Origin: CADCTQ01 sp963844325
GTDB taxonomy: Bacteria > Bacteroidota > Bacteroidia > Cytophagales > 172606-1
Assembly: GCA_963844325.1 (NCBI GenBank)
Contig: CAWJNV010000002.1
Coordinates: 5,890,001 to 5,954,000, forward strand
Length of the DNA stretch: 64,000 bases
Direction: 5' to 3'
Made by a program: the position numbers and the translations under genes. How positions within the stretch are numbered: the stretch's first letter is position 1; each line of letters opens with the position of its first letter. The notes under the pieces were generated by a model. That model saw only the letters and a list, made by a program, of their open reading frames with translations, searched no databases and had not been told where the DNA came from. Shown one piece after another: positions 8,301 through 15,937 of this stretch.

Positions 8301-9701
8301 GGTAAGCACCTGCTGGGTGCTTTTGCGCTCCGTGATGTCTTTGAAGTAGCCCGCAAAGTACTCTTTGCCCTGGTAGGTGACCAGGCTGGCCGATACTTCC
8401 ACGGGAATGGTGTGGCCGTCGGCGTGCCGGTGCTCGGTTTCAAACACAATGCTCTTTTCCCGCCTCAGCCGCTCCCAGAAGGCGTGGCAATCCGCGGGCG
8501 AAAAGTTGGGGTCCCAGTCGGAGATGGACAGCGTACACAGGTGTTCGGCCGGGTAGCCGAAGTGCCGGCAGGTGGCCTGGTTGACGTAGTAGAAGGTAAA
8601 GTTATCCCCGGGGCTGATCCAGTACACCGGGTCGTGCGTGTTTTCAACGAGGTACTGGTAAAAGCGCAGGGACTCTTCGGCCTCCTTGCGCTGGGTCACG
8701 TCGATGCCCGAGCCCACCACCTGCACCACCCGGCCGTCGGCGTCGCGGAGGGGGCTGAAGCACACGTCAAGGTACCGCAGTCCGTCGCGGGCCTGCACCT
8801 GGGTATCGAACCGCACGGTTTCGCCGGTGGCGGCCCGCCCCACGGCTTCCATTGCCTTTTGCCCTTCCTCGGCCGAATGCGCGTACCAGTAGGTGTCGGC
8901 GAGGGGTTTGCCCAGCAACTCGGACCTGGTCAGGCCGCCCGCCTGCAAAGAAGTCTGGTTGCAGTCGAGCAACTGGCCTTCGGGTGAAAACAGGGCCACG
9001 TGGCCCAGCATGGCGTCGAGTACGGTACGGAGCCGGTGTTCGCCGGCGGCCAGCGCCTCCACCGAGGCCGTAAGCTGGCGGGTGTATTCCTGAAGTTCGG
9101 CTTCGGTGCGTTTGGCGGTCGTCACGTCTTTGCCGAACACGGCCACCCCGTGCCGGGTGGGGTAGGCCGATACGTCGAAGTAGTACTCCTCGCCCCCGGC
9201 CGTGTACCGGTTGACGGTGCTGCCGGGCTGGTGGGTCGCCAGGACCTGCCGGATTACCTGGTCAACGCCCGTGTCGGGGGTGAGGGGAAAAATTTCGTGC
9301 ATGTGCCTGCCGAGCACCTCGGCGGCCGGCAGGCCCCGGAACCGTTCGCAGGCTTTGTTCCAGTACGTAAAGCGCAAGTCCCGGTTGAGGGCGTAAAAAA
9401 TGTCGGCAATGCTTTCGGCCAGGTCCTGGTACTGCTGCTCGGCGTCGTGCAGGGCTTGCGCCGAAAGCCGCTCCGTGCCGGGTGCCGGCGCCAACTGCCG
9501 GAGCAGGTAGAGCAGCCCCGCCGCGGTGGCCGCCCCGGCCAGCCAGCCGGCCACCAGGGGGATCTCCGCCCCGCACCATCCCACAATCCCCGCCAGGCCC
9601 GCCAGGTACACCACCGCGACCAGCCCGGCCAGTCCGCGCCAGTGCCGCGAAGCCAAACGGGCCGCCTGATCCCGCTGCGATTCCTGCCCAGAACTACTCA
9701 T
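5325..9701 (-). CDS. Membrane-anchored histidine kinase with nine PAS domains
   Basis: A protein of about 1458 residues. Two hydrophobic segments near the N-terminus (LAGLVAVVYLAGLAGIVGW and VAGWLAGAATAAGLLYLL) anchor it in the inner membrane with almost no periplasmic loop. I count nine successive PAS/PAC modules, most ending in a DIT-x-RK linker, so signals are read in the cytoplasm. The H-box is SYSVSHDLRAPLRSIDGFS; the ATPase domain shows NLVGNAWKF, DNGAGF and GTGIGLATV. There is no receiver, so it must phosphorylate a separate protein; the nearby regulator at 4690-5136 is the obvious candidate. I chose ATG at 9701; an in-frame TTG at 9725 would add 8 residues. Sensed ligands are unknown. 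Confidence 0.92.
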   Translation of the reverse strand: MSSSGQESQRDQAARLASRHWRGLAGLVAVVYLAGLAGIVGWCGAEIPLVAGWLAGAATAAGLLYLLRQLAPAPGTERLSAQALHDAEQQYQDLAESIADIFYALNRDLRFTYWNKACERFRGLPAAEVLGRHMHEIFPLTPDTGVDQVIRQVLATHQPGSTVNRYTAGGEEYYFDVSAYPTRHGVAVFGKDVTTAKRTEAELQEYTRQLTASVEALAAGEHRLRTVLDAMLGHVALFSPEGQLLDCNQTSLQAGGLTRSELLGKPLADTYWYAHSAEEGQKAMEAVGRAATGETVRFDTQVQARDGLRYLDVCFSPLRDADGRVVQVVGSGIDVTQRKEAEESLRFYQYLVENTHDPVYWISPGDNFTFYYVNQATCRHFGYPAEHLCTLSISDWDPNFSPADCHAFWERLRREKSIVFETEHRHADGHTIPVEVSASLVTYQGKEYFAGYFKDITERKSTQQVLTESEQRYRSLFESNHDAVFLVDLETYRIVDANPAAARTYGYPREEMLQLRHIDLSAEPEKTLQVMRDRAASVPLRFHRRRDGVVFPVELAKSYLRLNGREYSMASVRDISGRLQAEQQVQELQQRLEGIINSALDAIITIDQAGSIVMFNTAAEKMFGYAEAEITGKGIETLMPQPFRAGHHQHVTHYAESGAPTRMLSPGRPVHAVRRDGELFPVEASISQITIKGKKYFTAILRDITERVRNTQKLEEEKQRLEMAILSAGLGFWDWNLQTKEAVYNARWAAILGYDLAEIPPTFEAWSGRVHPDDYPDVMRTLNNHLSGNTPYYQAEYRLRAKNGGWKWVLVNGKVMGRADDGTPLRVMGTHIDVTDRKRSEEEIRKLALVAQKTDNAVVITDAEGHIEWVNAGFTRISGFTTEEAVGRKPGQVLQGQATDAATVERMREAIRNRQGFDLEVLNYHKTGRPYWLHITAQPVLDDRGDLQHFVAIETDITARKEAEAQLHFQASVLRSVKDSVIVTDLQGRTTYFNQGAEEIFGYRAEEMLGKTLAVLYPPGAPVRLAERFQQIMAGMDYSGEWQGRRKDGSYIWLHIKTSLLRDATGQPAGFIGVSKDITDRKHTEQQLRESEANLRSIFDASVQTYYLLDPACRILKFNRTAAAFIQQAYGHPLREGDSMLEFADPKTVEAFKHNLARAFAGEKVLVTRQVDQPGRSNLWVEVQYLPAYDAEGRVFAVAFVALDVSERKHAEAAILELNAGLERRVAERTAQLQAINKELEAFSYSVSHDLRAPLRSIDGFSKAVLEDYSHLLDAEGQDYLRSIRTASQRMGQLIDDLLKLSRVTRGEMQHEPVNLAELVGDVEGELRRAEPDRQVTLTVAPDLHVQGDPKLLRIALQNLVGNAWKFTSRREKATIEVGCRQQEGQAVYFVRDNGAGFNMKYADKLFGAFHRLHTTSEFEGTGIGLATVHRIIQRHGGRIWAESEEGKGATFYFTVEG

Positions 9702-9837
9702 GTTTTGATCAAAAGGTCTATCCAACGACTAAAGAAGCATGCAAATGAAAAAAACCGGCTGGGAGACGGAGACGGAGGCGAAAGTGGCAGCTAGAGGCGG
9801 TAAAAATAAAACGTAGCTGCCTGTAAAACAAATAATT

Positions 9838-9905
9838 TAGGCACGAAGTTAACTTACGCACTAAGTAAGTTTACCTACGAAGTCAGTTTACGTACGAAGT
9901 GAACG
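9838..9905. repeat. Four 17-bp tandem iterons
   Basis: Four consecutive 17-bp units (starting at 9838, 9855, 9872 and 9889) share the pattern TACgyACgAAGTnAgtT. They occupy the 328-bp gap between the divergent nine-PAS kinase and beta-barrel genes. Regular spacing just under two helical turns suggests cooperative protein-binding sites; that function is inference. The rest of the gap shows no gene. TACTTTTG at about 9995 resembles a -7 box for the downstream gene. Confidence 0.7.
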
Positions 9906-10029
9906 TTTTGGGGGTGGTGACACCGGGCAGCCATGCCGAGGCCGGCTCCGACGCCGCGGCGCACCGGGCAGGGGGAGAAGTTTACTGAAATGTATACTTT
10001 TGCCGCCGCACGCATTCTGACCCCCTGGC

Positions 10030-10836
10030 ATGAACAAATCCCGCTCCTTTACCACCCTTTGCGTATTCGGGTTGGCACTTATCCTCGCCCCGGCCCCCTT
10101 GCTGCGGGCCCAGCAAGCCGTGGTTGATTCGATTGCAGCCGCCAACCGCGAACGGCAACGGACCCCTCTCTTCATGCTCGACAGCCTGCAATACCGCCTG
10201 GCGGGCGACGGGGCGTTCAGCCGGGGCAACGTAAACCGTTCCCTGGCGGTGCTCCGGGCCGAACTCAACTACGACGGCCCGGTGGTGGCGCTGTCTACGC
10301 ACCCGCGGTTCACGTACGGCGAACAGAACGGGATGCTGGCCGAACGCGACCTGTACGTGGACTTGTTCGTAGACCTGTATAAAAAACGGAAGGTGTACTC
10401 GTTCGGGCTGGGCACCCTGGAGACGAGCAACCTGCGGGGCATCCGGCTGCGACAACTGGCCGGGGCGGGGGTGGGCTGGCGGCTGCTGGAGACGGACCGC
10501 AACCAGTTGTCGCTGACCAACGCAATCATTTACGAGTCTACCAACTTCCGGGAGCGGGCCACGCTGACCACGCTGCGCAACTCGACGCGCCTCAAGGGCC
10601 GCCATTCGTTCCTGGCCGACAAGATCCGGCTCACGCACCTGACGTTCCTGCAACCGTCGCTGTACGACTTTTCCAACCTCCGCTGGAGCACGATCATCAG
10701 CCTCGAAATGCCGCTGAGCAAGTGGGCCACCTTCCGAACCAGCTTCGAAAACACCTTCGAAAGCGTGGTGGAAGCCACCCGCAAGCGGAACGACTCGCGC
10801 CTCACGATCGGCTTTTCGGTGGGGAATAAAAAATAG
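10030..10836 (+). CDS. DUF481-like outer-membrane beta-barrel protein
   Basis: A 268-residue exported protein. The N-terminus (MNKSRSFTTLCVFGLALILA) is a signal peptide with likely cleavage after LLRAQ. The rest is a run of alternating amphipathic beta strands, with an internal LNYDGPVVALSTHPRFTYGE and an aromatic C-terminal strand ending LTIGFSVGNKK, which suits an outer-membrane barrel. The pattern resembles DUF481/YdiY-type salt-induced outer-membrane proteins, but this is pattern-level recognition. It has no adjacent operon partner. The 17-bp iterons upstream may control it. Confidence 0.65.
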   Translation: MNKSRSFTTLCVFGLALILAPAPLLRAQQAVVDSIAAANRERQRTPLFMLDSLQYRLAGDGAFSRGNVNRSLAVLRAELNYDGPVVALSTHPRFTYGEQNGMLAERDLYVDLFVDLYKKRKVYSFGLGTLETSNLRGIRLRQLAGAGVGWRLLETDRNQLSLTNAIIYESTNFRERATLTTLRNSTRLKGRHSFLADKIRLTHLTFLQPSLYDFSNLRWSTIISLEMPLSKWATFRTSFENTFESVVEATRKRNDSRLTIGFSVGNKK

Positions 10837-10892
10837 GGATGAAGGCAAAAAACGGAAACCGGAGACGGGAAGAAGGGAGACCGGAGGATAAG

Positions 10893-10979
10893 ACCGCAGA
10901 GGGCGCAGAGAACACAGAGAATGGAGGAGGAGAAACTTAACCGCAAGGATCGCAACAGAGATGCCAAGACGGCAAAGCG
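10893..10979. repeat. CGCAGAG/CGCAAAG-type short periodic repeat, single arm
   Basis: A low-complexity stretch of near-repeats (CGCAGAG, CGCAGAG, CACAGAG, then CGCAAGG, CGCAACAG, GGCAAAG) follows the DUF481-like gene. It uses the words found in the paired arms at 26170-26475 and 36591-36768, but I see no matching second arm here. No gene is supported between 10837 and 11286. Confidence 0.45.
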
Positions 10980-11305
10980 AAAAGAGGGGTATGGCACAAC
11001 GCTCATGCGCTTGTAGGGGCAGTACCGGCTGTCAGGCGTCGCATGGCGGGAAGGCGTCGCATGGCGGGAAGGCGTCGCGTCGCGGCTCCCCTCCTCGGAG
11101 GGGTTAGGGGGTGGGTTTACCTACATGCCTCAAGTTACCAAGGGATCAGCGCATGAAGAATCCTCATACATGAAGAATTCCTCATAAGGGAGATCTGCGA
11201 AAAGTTTGATCCGGGGGGGGCCTTGCAATGACCCCTCAATAACTCGTCTCATATCGGTAAACCCACCCCCTAACCCCTCCTCGGAGTAGGGCTGTACAGT
11301 TTAAG

Positions 11306-12465
11306 TTATAAAAGCCAGGAATATAGCTCTTTGATATTGTGCGCATAGCGTTCAGTAGTTGCTTTCAGAGAGGAGAAGCCTTTGGCTCTGGTTAAATTCA
11401 AGACCATGTTCTTGATAAGGGAGACGTTTTTGGCGGCCTGATGGTGTCGGATGCGGTTTTTGTCTTCCTTCATGTGGACGTCTTTGACCCAATGCAAGCG
11501 GTTCTCAATGCCCCAATGATTGCGAATCAGAGTAGCGGCTTGTTGGGCCGATTCCATCTTGCGGCTCAAGATGTAGTAGTGGGTCTTCTCATAAGGCTTA
11601 GCTTTCTGGAAGCGCTTGCCTTTGCGATAGCCCCAGCGCCTGAGTACTACAAAGCAGACAATGCCTTTGTAGTAGTTTTGCCAGTCTTGAGGGGCGGCAA
11701 AGAGCTGGCAGTGGCGGTGTTCCAGGCGACCCCGATTCTTCTCTCGGTACTGCTGCTCACTGAGGGGCTTTTGCGAGCGGGCCTCTTGTTGGAGGCGGGC
11801 CAGGAGCTTGACCTGATTGGCCTTCACTTGCAAGCAGTAGTCATTGCCCGAATCAACAATAGCTTCTAGCGTTTTTTTTGGCTGTGCAAGGCATCCAGCG
11901 TGAGCATAGCGCCTTTTAGATCGAGTTTTTCAATCAAATCGCGCACGACTTGGGCCTCACCCTGCTGGCCATTGTGAAAGGCTTGTAAGCCTACTACCAA
12001 CTGGCTTTGGTGAGAAAACACCTGTACCATAGCCACAAAGTCCTGGTAGCTTTCTGGGTAGTCAGAAAGGGTAGACTTCAAACTCTTGCCGTCTAAGCTG
12101 TAGGCTGGCTGAGCTTGTTCTAGGGGTTGAGCTTGTTCTAGGGGTTGAGCTTGTTCTAGGGGTTGAGCTTGTAGTTGGCCGAGCCAAGCCTGGAACTGCT
12201 GCTTGAAGGCCTCAAAGTCGAGCCTTCCCAACACCTCGCCGATGGTAACATGACCCGGTACGCCGTGCTTAAAACCAAACAAGCGTACAAACGCCCAGGC
12301 GTGACGTTGCATGAAGCGGGCCAGTTCCCGATAGCCGTAGTAGCCACTTAAGTTGCCTATGACTATCATTGCCAGTAGCGAGGGCAAGGGGTGGCGACTA
12401 CCCTTTTTACAGCGAGGATCAGGTACTTTGGACAGAAAAGATAACAAGTTAGCAGCCATACTCAT
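11306..12465 (-). pseudogene. ISAs1-family transposase, frame changed in an A8 run
   Basis: The N-terminal frame (start 12465, MSMAANLLSFLSKVPDPRCK) has the DDE_Tnp_1-associated start, HGVPGHVTIGEVLGRLD and SLDGKSLKSTL, and stops just after LDALHSQKK. The C-terminal frame continues without loss as TLEAIVDSGNDYCLQVKANQ and has WGIENRLHWVKDV with conserved Glu and the family's ending. The join is a run of eight A's near 11870; a -1 slip or one more A restores the full protein. This may be a disabling contraction, a sequencing error or programmed frameshifting. An in-frame QPLEQA repeat sits before the first catalytic motif. The protein catalyses transposition of its own element. Confidence 0.85.
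12111..12170. repeat. 18-bp in-frame tandem repeat inside the transposase
   Basis: Just over three perfect copies of an 18-bp unit (GAGCTTGTTCTAGGGGTT on the plus strand) encode QAQPLE repeats in the transposase, immediately before its SLDGKSLK motif. Perfect identity of the copies indicates recent slippage expansion. The length is a multiple of three, so the reading frame is kept. Confidence 0.85.
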
Positions 12466-12558
12466 TTATATTTCTTGCAAATATACTTGCTAACAACTAC
12501 TTACACCAAAACTAAACAACCCTACTCCTCGGAGGGGAGCCGCGACGCGACGAGTACC

Positions 12559-12792
12559 GCGATGCGACGCCTTCCCACGATGCGACGCCTTCCCGCGATG
12601 CGACGCCTTCCCGCGATGCGACGCCTTCCCGCGATGCGACGCCTTCCCGCGACGCGACGCCTTCCCGCGACGCGACGCCTTCCCGCGACGCGACGCCTTC
12701 CCGCGATGCGACGCCTTCCCGCGATGCGACGCCTTCCCGCGATGCGACGCCTTCCCGCGATGCGACGCCTTCCCGAGATGTGGTCCATTCCC
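12559..12792. repeat. Thirteen-copy 18-bp tandem array
   Basis: Thirteen contiguous units of GCGATGCGACGCCTTCCC differ only at a few positions (A/G in GATG versus GACG); the last unit is diverged. The array is the expanded outer part of the right arm of the mirrored element; the left arm has only about two and a half units. Open frames through it on both strands are repeat translations (RRLPAM, ASREGV), not genes. Confidence 0.9.
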
Positions 12793-12827
12793 GCCATGCG
12801 GTACGAACTACAACAACTAAAAACACA

Positions 12828-12871
12828 TTGCGCCACTGAATCAAGCGTGGACGCTTGATTCAGTGGCGCAA
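12828..12871. repeat. Perfect 21-bp inverted repeat with 2-bp spacer
   Basis: Left arm TTGCGCCACTGAATCAAGCG(T) and right arm (A)CGCTTGATTCAGTGGCGCAA are exact reverse complements around GG. It is followed by AACCATTCAGCCATATAGCC-type words of the 8-bp family up to the stop of the hybrid kinase gene. There is no T-tract. It may act as a 3' end hairpin of that gene or as a protein-binding palindrome. Confidence 0.85.
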
Positions 12872-12901
12872 AACCATTCAGCCATATAGCCATCCAGCCA
12901 T

Positions 12902-15900
12902 TCACCCCAAATCCTTCACCTTCAGTTCGCTGGGCGGATGGCCGTACAATTCGGTGAAGCAGGTGGAAAAATAGGCGGGCGAGTTGAAGCCCGTCAGGTA
13001 AGCCGCCTCCGAGACGTTGTGCCGGCCCGTCAGCAGGAGCGCCCTGGCTTTTTGCAGGCGCAGCATCCGGATAAACTGGCTGGCCGACTGGTTGGTAAGG
13101 GCCTTCAGCTTGCGGTGCACCTGCGTGCGGCTCATGCCGATCTCACGGCTCAGTTGCTCAATGCTGAATTCCTCGTCGCGGAAATTGGCTTCCACCACGG
13201 CGCGGAGCCGGGCCAGGAAGGCATTCTCCGGGGCGGGCAGCGGCGCCTGGGGCTGCTCGGTGATCGTCTGGGCCATGTACTTGAGCTGCAAACTTTTGCG
13301 CAGCCGGATCAGGTTGCGGATGCGCCCCTTCAGTTCGGCCGGGTTGAAAGGCTTGGCCAGGTAATCGTCGGCCCCGGTGTCGAGGCCTTCCAGCTTGCTT
13401 TCCAGGCCCGCCTTGGCCGTGAGCAGGATCACGGGAATGTGGCTGGTTTCCTCCCGCGCTTTGAGGGCCCGGCAAGCCTGGTAGCCGTCCATTTCGGGCA
13501 TCATCACGTCGCTGATTACCAGGTCGGGCACCAGTTCCACCGCTTTTTGGACTCCCTCCGCGCCGTTGCCCGCTTCGGCCACCTGGTAGTGCCCTTCCAG
13601 CGCCTGGCGGATGAACCGGCGTACTTCCGGGTTGTCTTCAATCACCAGCACCAGCGGCGCCTCCGGGGAAGTCTCAGGGCGTTCCGCGTTTTCGGTTCCG
13701 TCGTGGGGAAGGGCCGCTTCCGGCAGCCGGGCCGGGTCCCGCTTCGCCGGCGCGGCGTCGGCCGGCGGCGCCTGCCGGGCAACGGGCAGGGCAAACGTGA
13801 ACGTAGCCCCCTGCCCCGGCGGGCTTTGGACGCGCAGGGTGCCGCCGTGCATCTCCACCAGTTCTTTAGCCAAAGCCAGCCCGATGCCGCTGCCCGCCGT
13901 CACGCCGTCGGGCTGGTTGGGGGCCTGGTAAAACCGCTCAAACACCCGGGTTAGCTGGTCGGGGGCCAGGCCGGGGCCGGTATCCCGGACGCTGACGTGC
14001 AGGTGGGGCGTGCCCCCCCCGGTTTCGGCCAGCACCACGCGGACCTCACCGGCCGCCGGCGTGAACTTAAAGGCGTTGGAAAGCAGGTTGTTCATCACCT
14101 TCTCCAGCTTGTCGGGGTCGTAGTCCATCACCAGCGACGGCACCCCGGTGGCGAAGGACAGCCGGATGTCTTTTTGCTCGGCCAGGGAGAGAAACGCGTA
14201 CGTAGTGCCCTTGAGGAAAGCCACCACGTCGCCCTGCCGGAGGTCGGGCCTGACCACGCCGGCCTCCAGGCGGCTCAGGTCCAGCAGTTGGTTGATCAGG
14301 GCCAGCAGCCGGGTGGCGTGGGTCTGGGCCATGCGCAGCAATCCGTGTTCCCGGCTCCCGGCCCGGCTGTCGTCCAGCAGGTGTTCGATGGGGCCGAGCA
14401 TGAGCGTAAGCGGCGTACGGAACTCGTGGGCAATGTTGGAAAAGAAACGCGACTTGAGGGTATTCATCTCGGCCAGTTGGTTGGCCTCCAGTTGCTGCAC
14501 TTTGAGTTGCTCCCCCAACAGTTCCCTTTTGCTCTGCTGGCGGACGCGGTAGGTGCGGAAAAGCAGCAACCCCACCACCCCCAACACCCCGATGGCCGAG
14601 GCCAGCCCGTACTGCCAGAACGTTTTGCGGCTTAGTTCGGCGGCCTGCAAGGCCCGGTCTTTCTGCAAAAGGGCAATCTGCCTTTCTTTTTTCTCGGTTT
14701 CGTACTTTACCTGCAACTCTTCGATCTGCCGCGACTTTTCGAGGCTGTAGAGGCTGTCGTGGTCCTGCACGGATTTTTCCAGGTGCTCCAGGGCTTTGGC
14801 GTAGTTGCCGCCGGCCTTGTGGGCCGCCGCCAGCAGTTTGTTGAATTTGTAAGTGTATTCGGGGGATCGGATCTGTTCGGCCAGGGCCATCCCGCTGCGG
14901 GCCCGTTCCAGGACCAGGCCGGTGTTGCCCTGGGCGGCGTACACGTTGGCGAGTCCTTCCAGGTTGCTCAGGATGGCTTCCTTCCAGCCGATGGTGCGGC
15001 TGAGGGCCAGCGAACGTTCGAAGTGGTCGATGGCCGCCGCGTGCCGGCCCTGCTGGGCGTAAAGTTCTCCCCGGTTACTGAGCGTAGCCGCCTGGCCCCG
15101 CTGGTCGCCGGCCCGCCCGAACAGTTCCCCGGCCCGCGCGTAGGCGCCCAACGCTTTCTCGTAGGCTTTGGTGGTTTTGTGGAGGATGCCCAGGTTGACC
15201 AGGGCGCCGGCGAGCCCGGTGTGGTTGCCCGTCTGCTCGTACAAAGCCACCGCTTTCAGGGCAAATGTTTCCGCCTGCGCGTAAGAACCCTGCTTCTTGT
15301 AGATGATGGCGATCTGGTCGTAGTCGGAGGCCACGTTGTTGGTGTCGCCCAGCGCCTCGTCGATGCGCAAGCCCTGGAAGAAGTAGGAAAGGGCGGCCGA
15401 AAACCGCCCGAGGTGCTCCTGGCAGAGGCCCAGGTTGAGCAGGCAGTTGGCCGTTTGTTCCCGGTTGCCGGTGCGCTGGTAGAAGGCCAGGGCTTGCCGG
15501 AAGGCCACCAGGGCCGCTTCGTACTGGGCGTTTTGCAGGTGGGCAATGCCGGCGTACCGCTGGGCCAGGGCCACGCCGGCCGGGTTGCCGAGGGCCCCGA
15601 ATTGTTGCCGGGCGGACTGGTAGTGTTCCAGGGCCGCGTCGAACTGGTGCGCCCCGGCCCGCAACCGGCCCAGGGCCAGGTGCGCCCGGGCTACGCCCGC
15701 CCCAAACCCCAACTGCCCGGCCAGTTGCAGCGCCTCCCGGGCGCGGGCAAGACCAGCCTGGTCCCCGGCGCCGTTCAGCGCGTGGGCCAGGTTGAGCAGC
15801 ACATTCACTTTTGCCGTATCGGCGGGCAAAGTACCCAGCAGGGCCTTCAAACTGTCGGCCTCACCGGTTTGCCCCCAACTCATTACGCAGGGCAACCCGG

Positions 15901-15937
15901 CAACCAGCCACAGCAGCACGAATTTTTTAAATGACAT
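12902..15937 (-). CDS. TPR hybrid two-component protein: histidine kinase, receiver and AraC output
   Basis: A 1011-residue one-protein signalling system. I chose ATG at 15937 because it gives a clean signal peptide (MSFKKFVLLWLVAGLPCVMS); upstream in-frame codons would add 43 unlikely residues. About ten TPR units (roughly 20-400) lie in the periplasm, followed by a coiled coil and a membrane helix (YGLASAIGVLGVVGLLLF). The kinase has H-box FFSNIAHEFRTPLTLML and ATPase motifs NLLSNAFKF, DTGPGL and GSGIGLALAK. The receiver has Asp in LVISDVMMPEMDG and Lys in LAKPFN. The C-terminus is an AraC helix-turn-helix (SREIGMSRTQVHRKLKALTN). The target genes are unknown; the adjacent laminarinase is possible. 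Confidence 0.93.
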   Translation of the reverse strand: MSFKKFVLLWLVAGLPCVMSWGQTGEADSLKALLGTLPADTAKVNVLLNLAHALNGAGDQAGLARAREALQLAGQLGFGAGVARAHLALGRLRAGAHQFDAALEHYQSARQQFGALGNPAGVALAQRYAGIAHLQNAQYEAALVAFRQALAFYQRTGNREQTANCLLNLGLCQEHLGRFSAALSYFFQGLRIDEALGDTNNVASDYDQIAIIYKKQGSYAQAETFALKAVALYEQTGNHTGLAGALVNLGILHKTTKAYEKALGAYARAGELFGRAGDQRGQAATLSNRGELYAQQGRHAAAIDHFERSLALSRTIGWKEAILSNLEGLANVYAAQGNTGLVLERARSGMALAEQIRSPEYTYKFNKLLAAAHKAGGNYAKALEHLEKSVQDHDSLYSLEKSRQIEELQVKYETEKKERQIALLQKDRALQAAELSRKTFWQYGLASAIGVLGVVGLLLFRTYRVRQQSKRELLGEQLKVQQLEANQLAEMNTLKSRFFSNIAHEFRTPLTLMLGPIEHLLDDSRAGSREHGLLRMAQTHATRLLALINQLLDLSRLEAGVVRPDLRQGDVVAFLKGTTYAFLSLAEQKDIRLSFATGVPSLVMDYDPDKLEKVMNNLLSNAFKFTPAAGEVRVVLAETGGGTPHLHVSVRDTGPGLAPDQLTRVFERFYQAPNQPDGVTAGSGIGLALAKELVEMHGGTLRVQSPPGQGATFTFALPVARQAPPADAAPAKRDPARLPEAALPHDGTENAERPETSPEAPLVLVIEDNPEVRRFIRQALEGHYQVAEAGNGAEGVQKAVELVPDLVISDVMMPEMDGYQACRALKAREETSHIPVILLTAKAGLESKLEGLDTGADDYLAKPFNPAELKGRIRNLIRLRKSLQLKYMAQTITEQPQAPLPAPENAFLARLRAVVEANFRDEEFSIEQLSREIGMSRTQVHRKLKALTNQSASQFIRMLRLQKARALLLTGRHNVSEAAYLTGFNSPAYFSTCFTELYGHPPSELKVKDLG

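Larger units (their letters stand above)
11287..12524 (-). mobile_element. ISAs1-like insertion sequence, 1238 bp
   Basis: The ends are imperfect inverted repeats: TAGGGCTGTACAGTTTAAGT at the left, and TAGGGTTGTTTAGTTTTGGT as the reverse complement of the right. A perfect 10-bp direct repeat CTCCTCGGAG flanks both ends (11277-11286 and 12525-12534), matching the 8-10 bp duplications of ISAs1 elements. The interior encodes a transposase in two frames on the minus strand. Its base composition is visibly more A/T-rich than the neighbouring genes. The IS landed inside the palindromic part of the mirrored repeat element. Confidence 0.88.
11034..12792. repeat. Long mirrored repeat element 1, split by the insertion sequence
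   Basis: Without the IS, the left arm (about 11034-11125) is GGCGTCGCATGGCGGGAA units, then CTCCCCTCCTCGGAGGGG and GGGGTGGGTTTAC. A core of about 140 bp follows. The right arm is the reverse complement, GTAAACCCACCCCCTAAC, resuming after the IS at 12525 with GAGGGGAGCCGCGACGCGAC and the 18-bp array. The core ends are also inverted (TGAGACGAGTTATTGAGG type). The same architecture and words recur at 53149-53470. The element could fold as one very long hairpin. Confidence 0.8.

Noticed and set aside
5394..8987. Very long plus-strand frame (about 1197 residues) opposite the nine-PAS kinase
   Set aside because: An antisense shadow of high-GC coding DNA. It is Val/Gly/His-rich without domains, while the minus strand has nine clear PAS domains.
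12559..12792. CRISPR array
   Set aside because: The repeats are directly contiguous 18-bp units with no spacers, and no cas genes are present.
12475..12905. Open frames of 110-127 residues on both strands with RRLPAM, GRRRIA and ASREGV repeats
   Set aside because: They are translations of the 18-bp tandem array in different frames; the perfect DNA period explains them without a protein.
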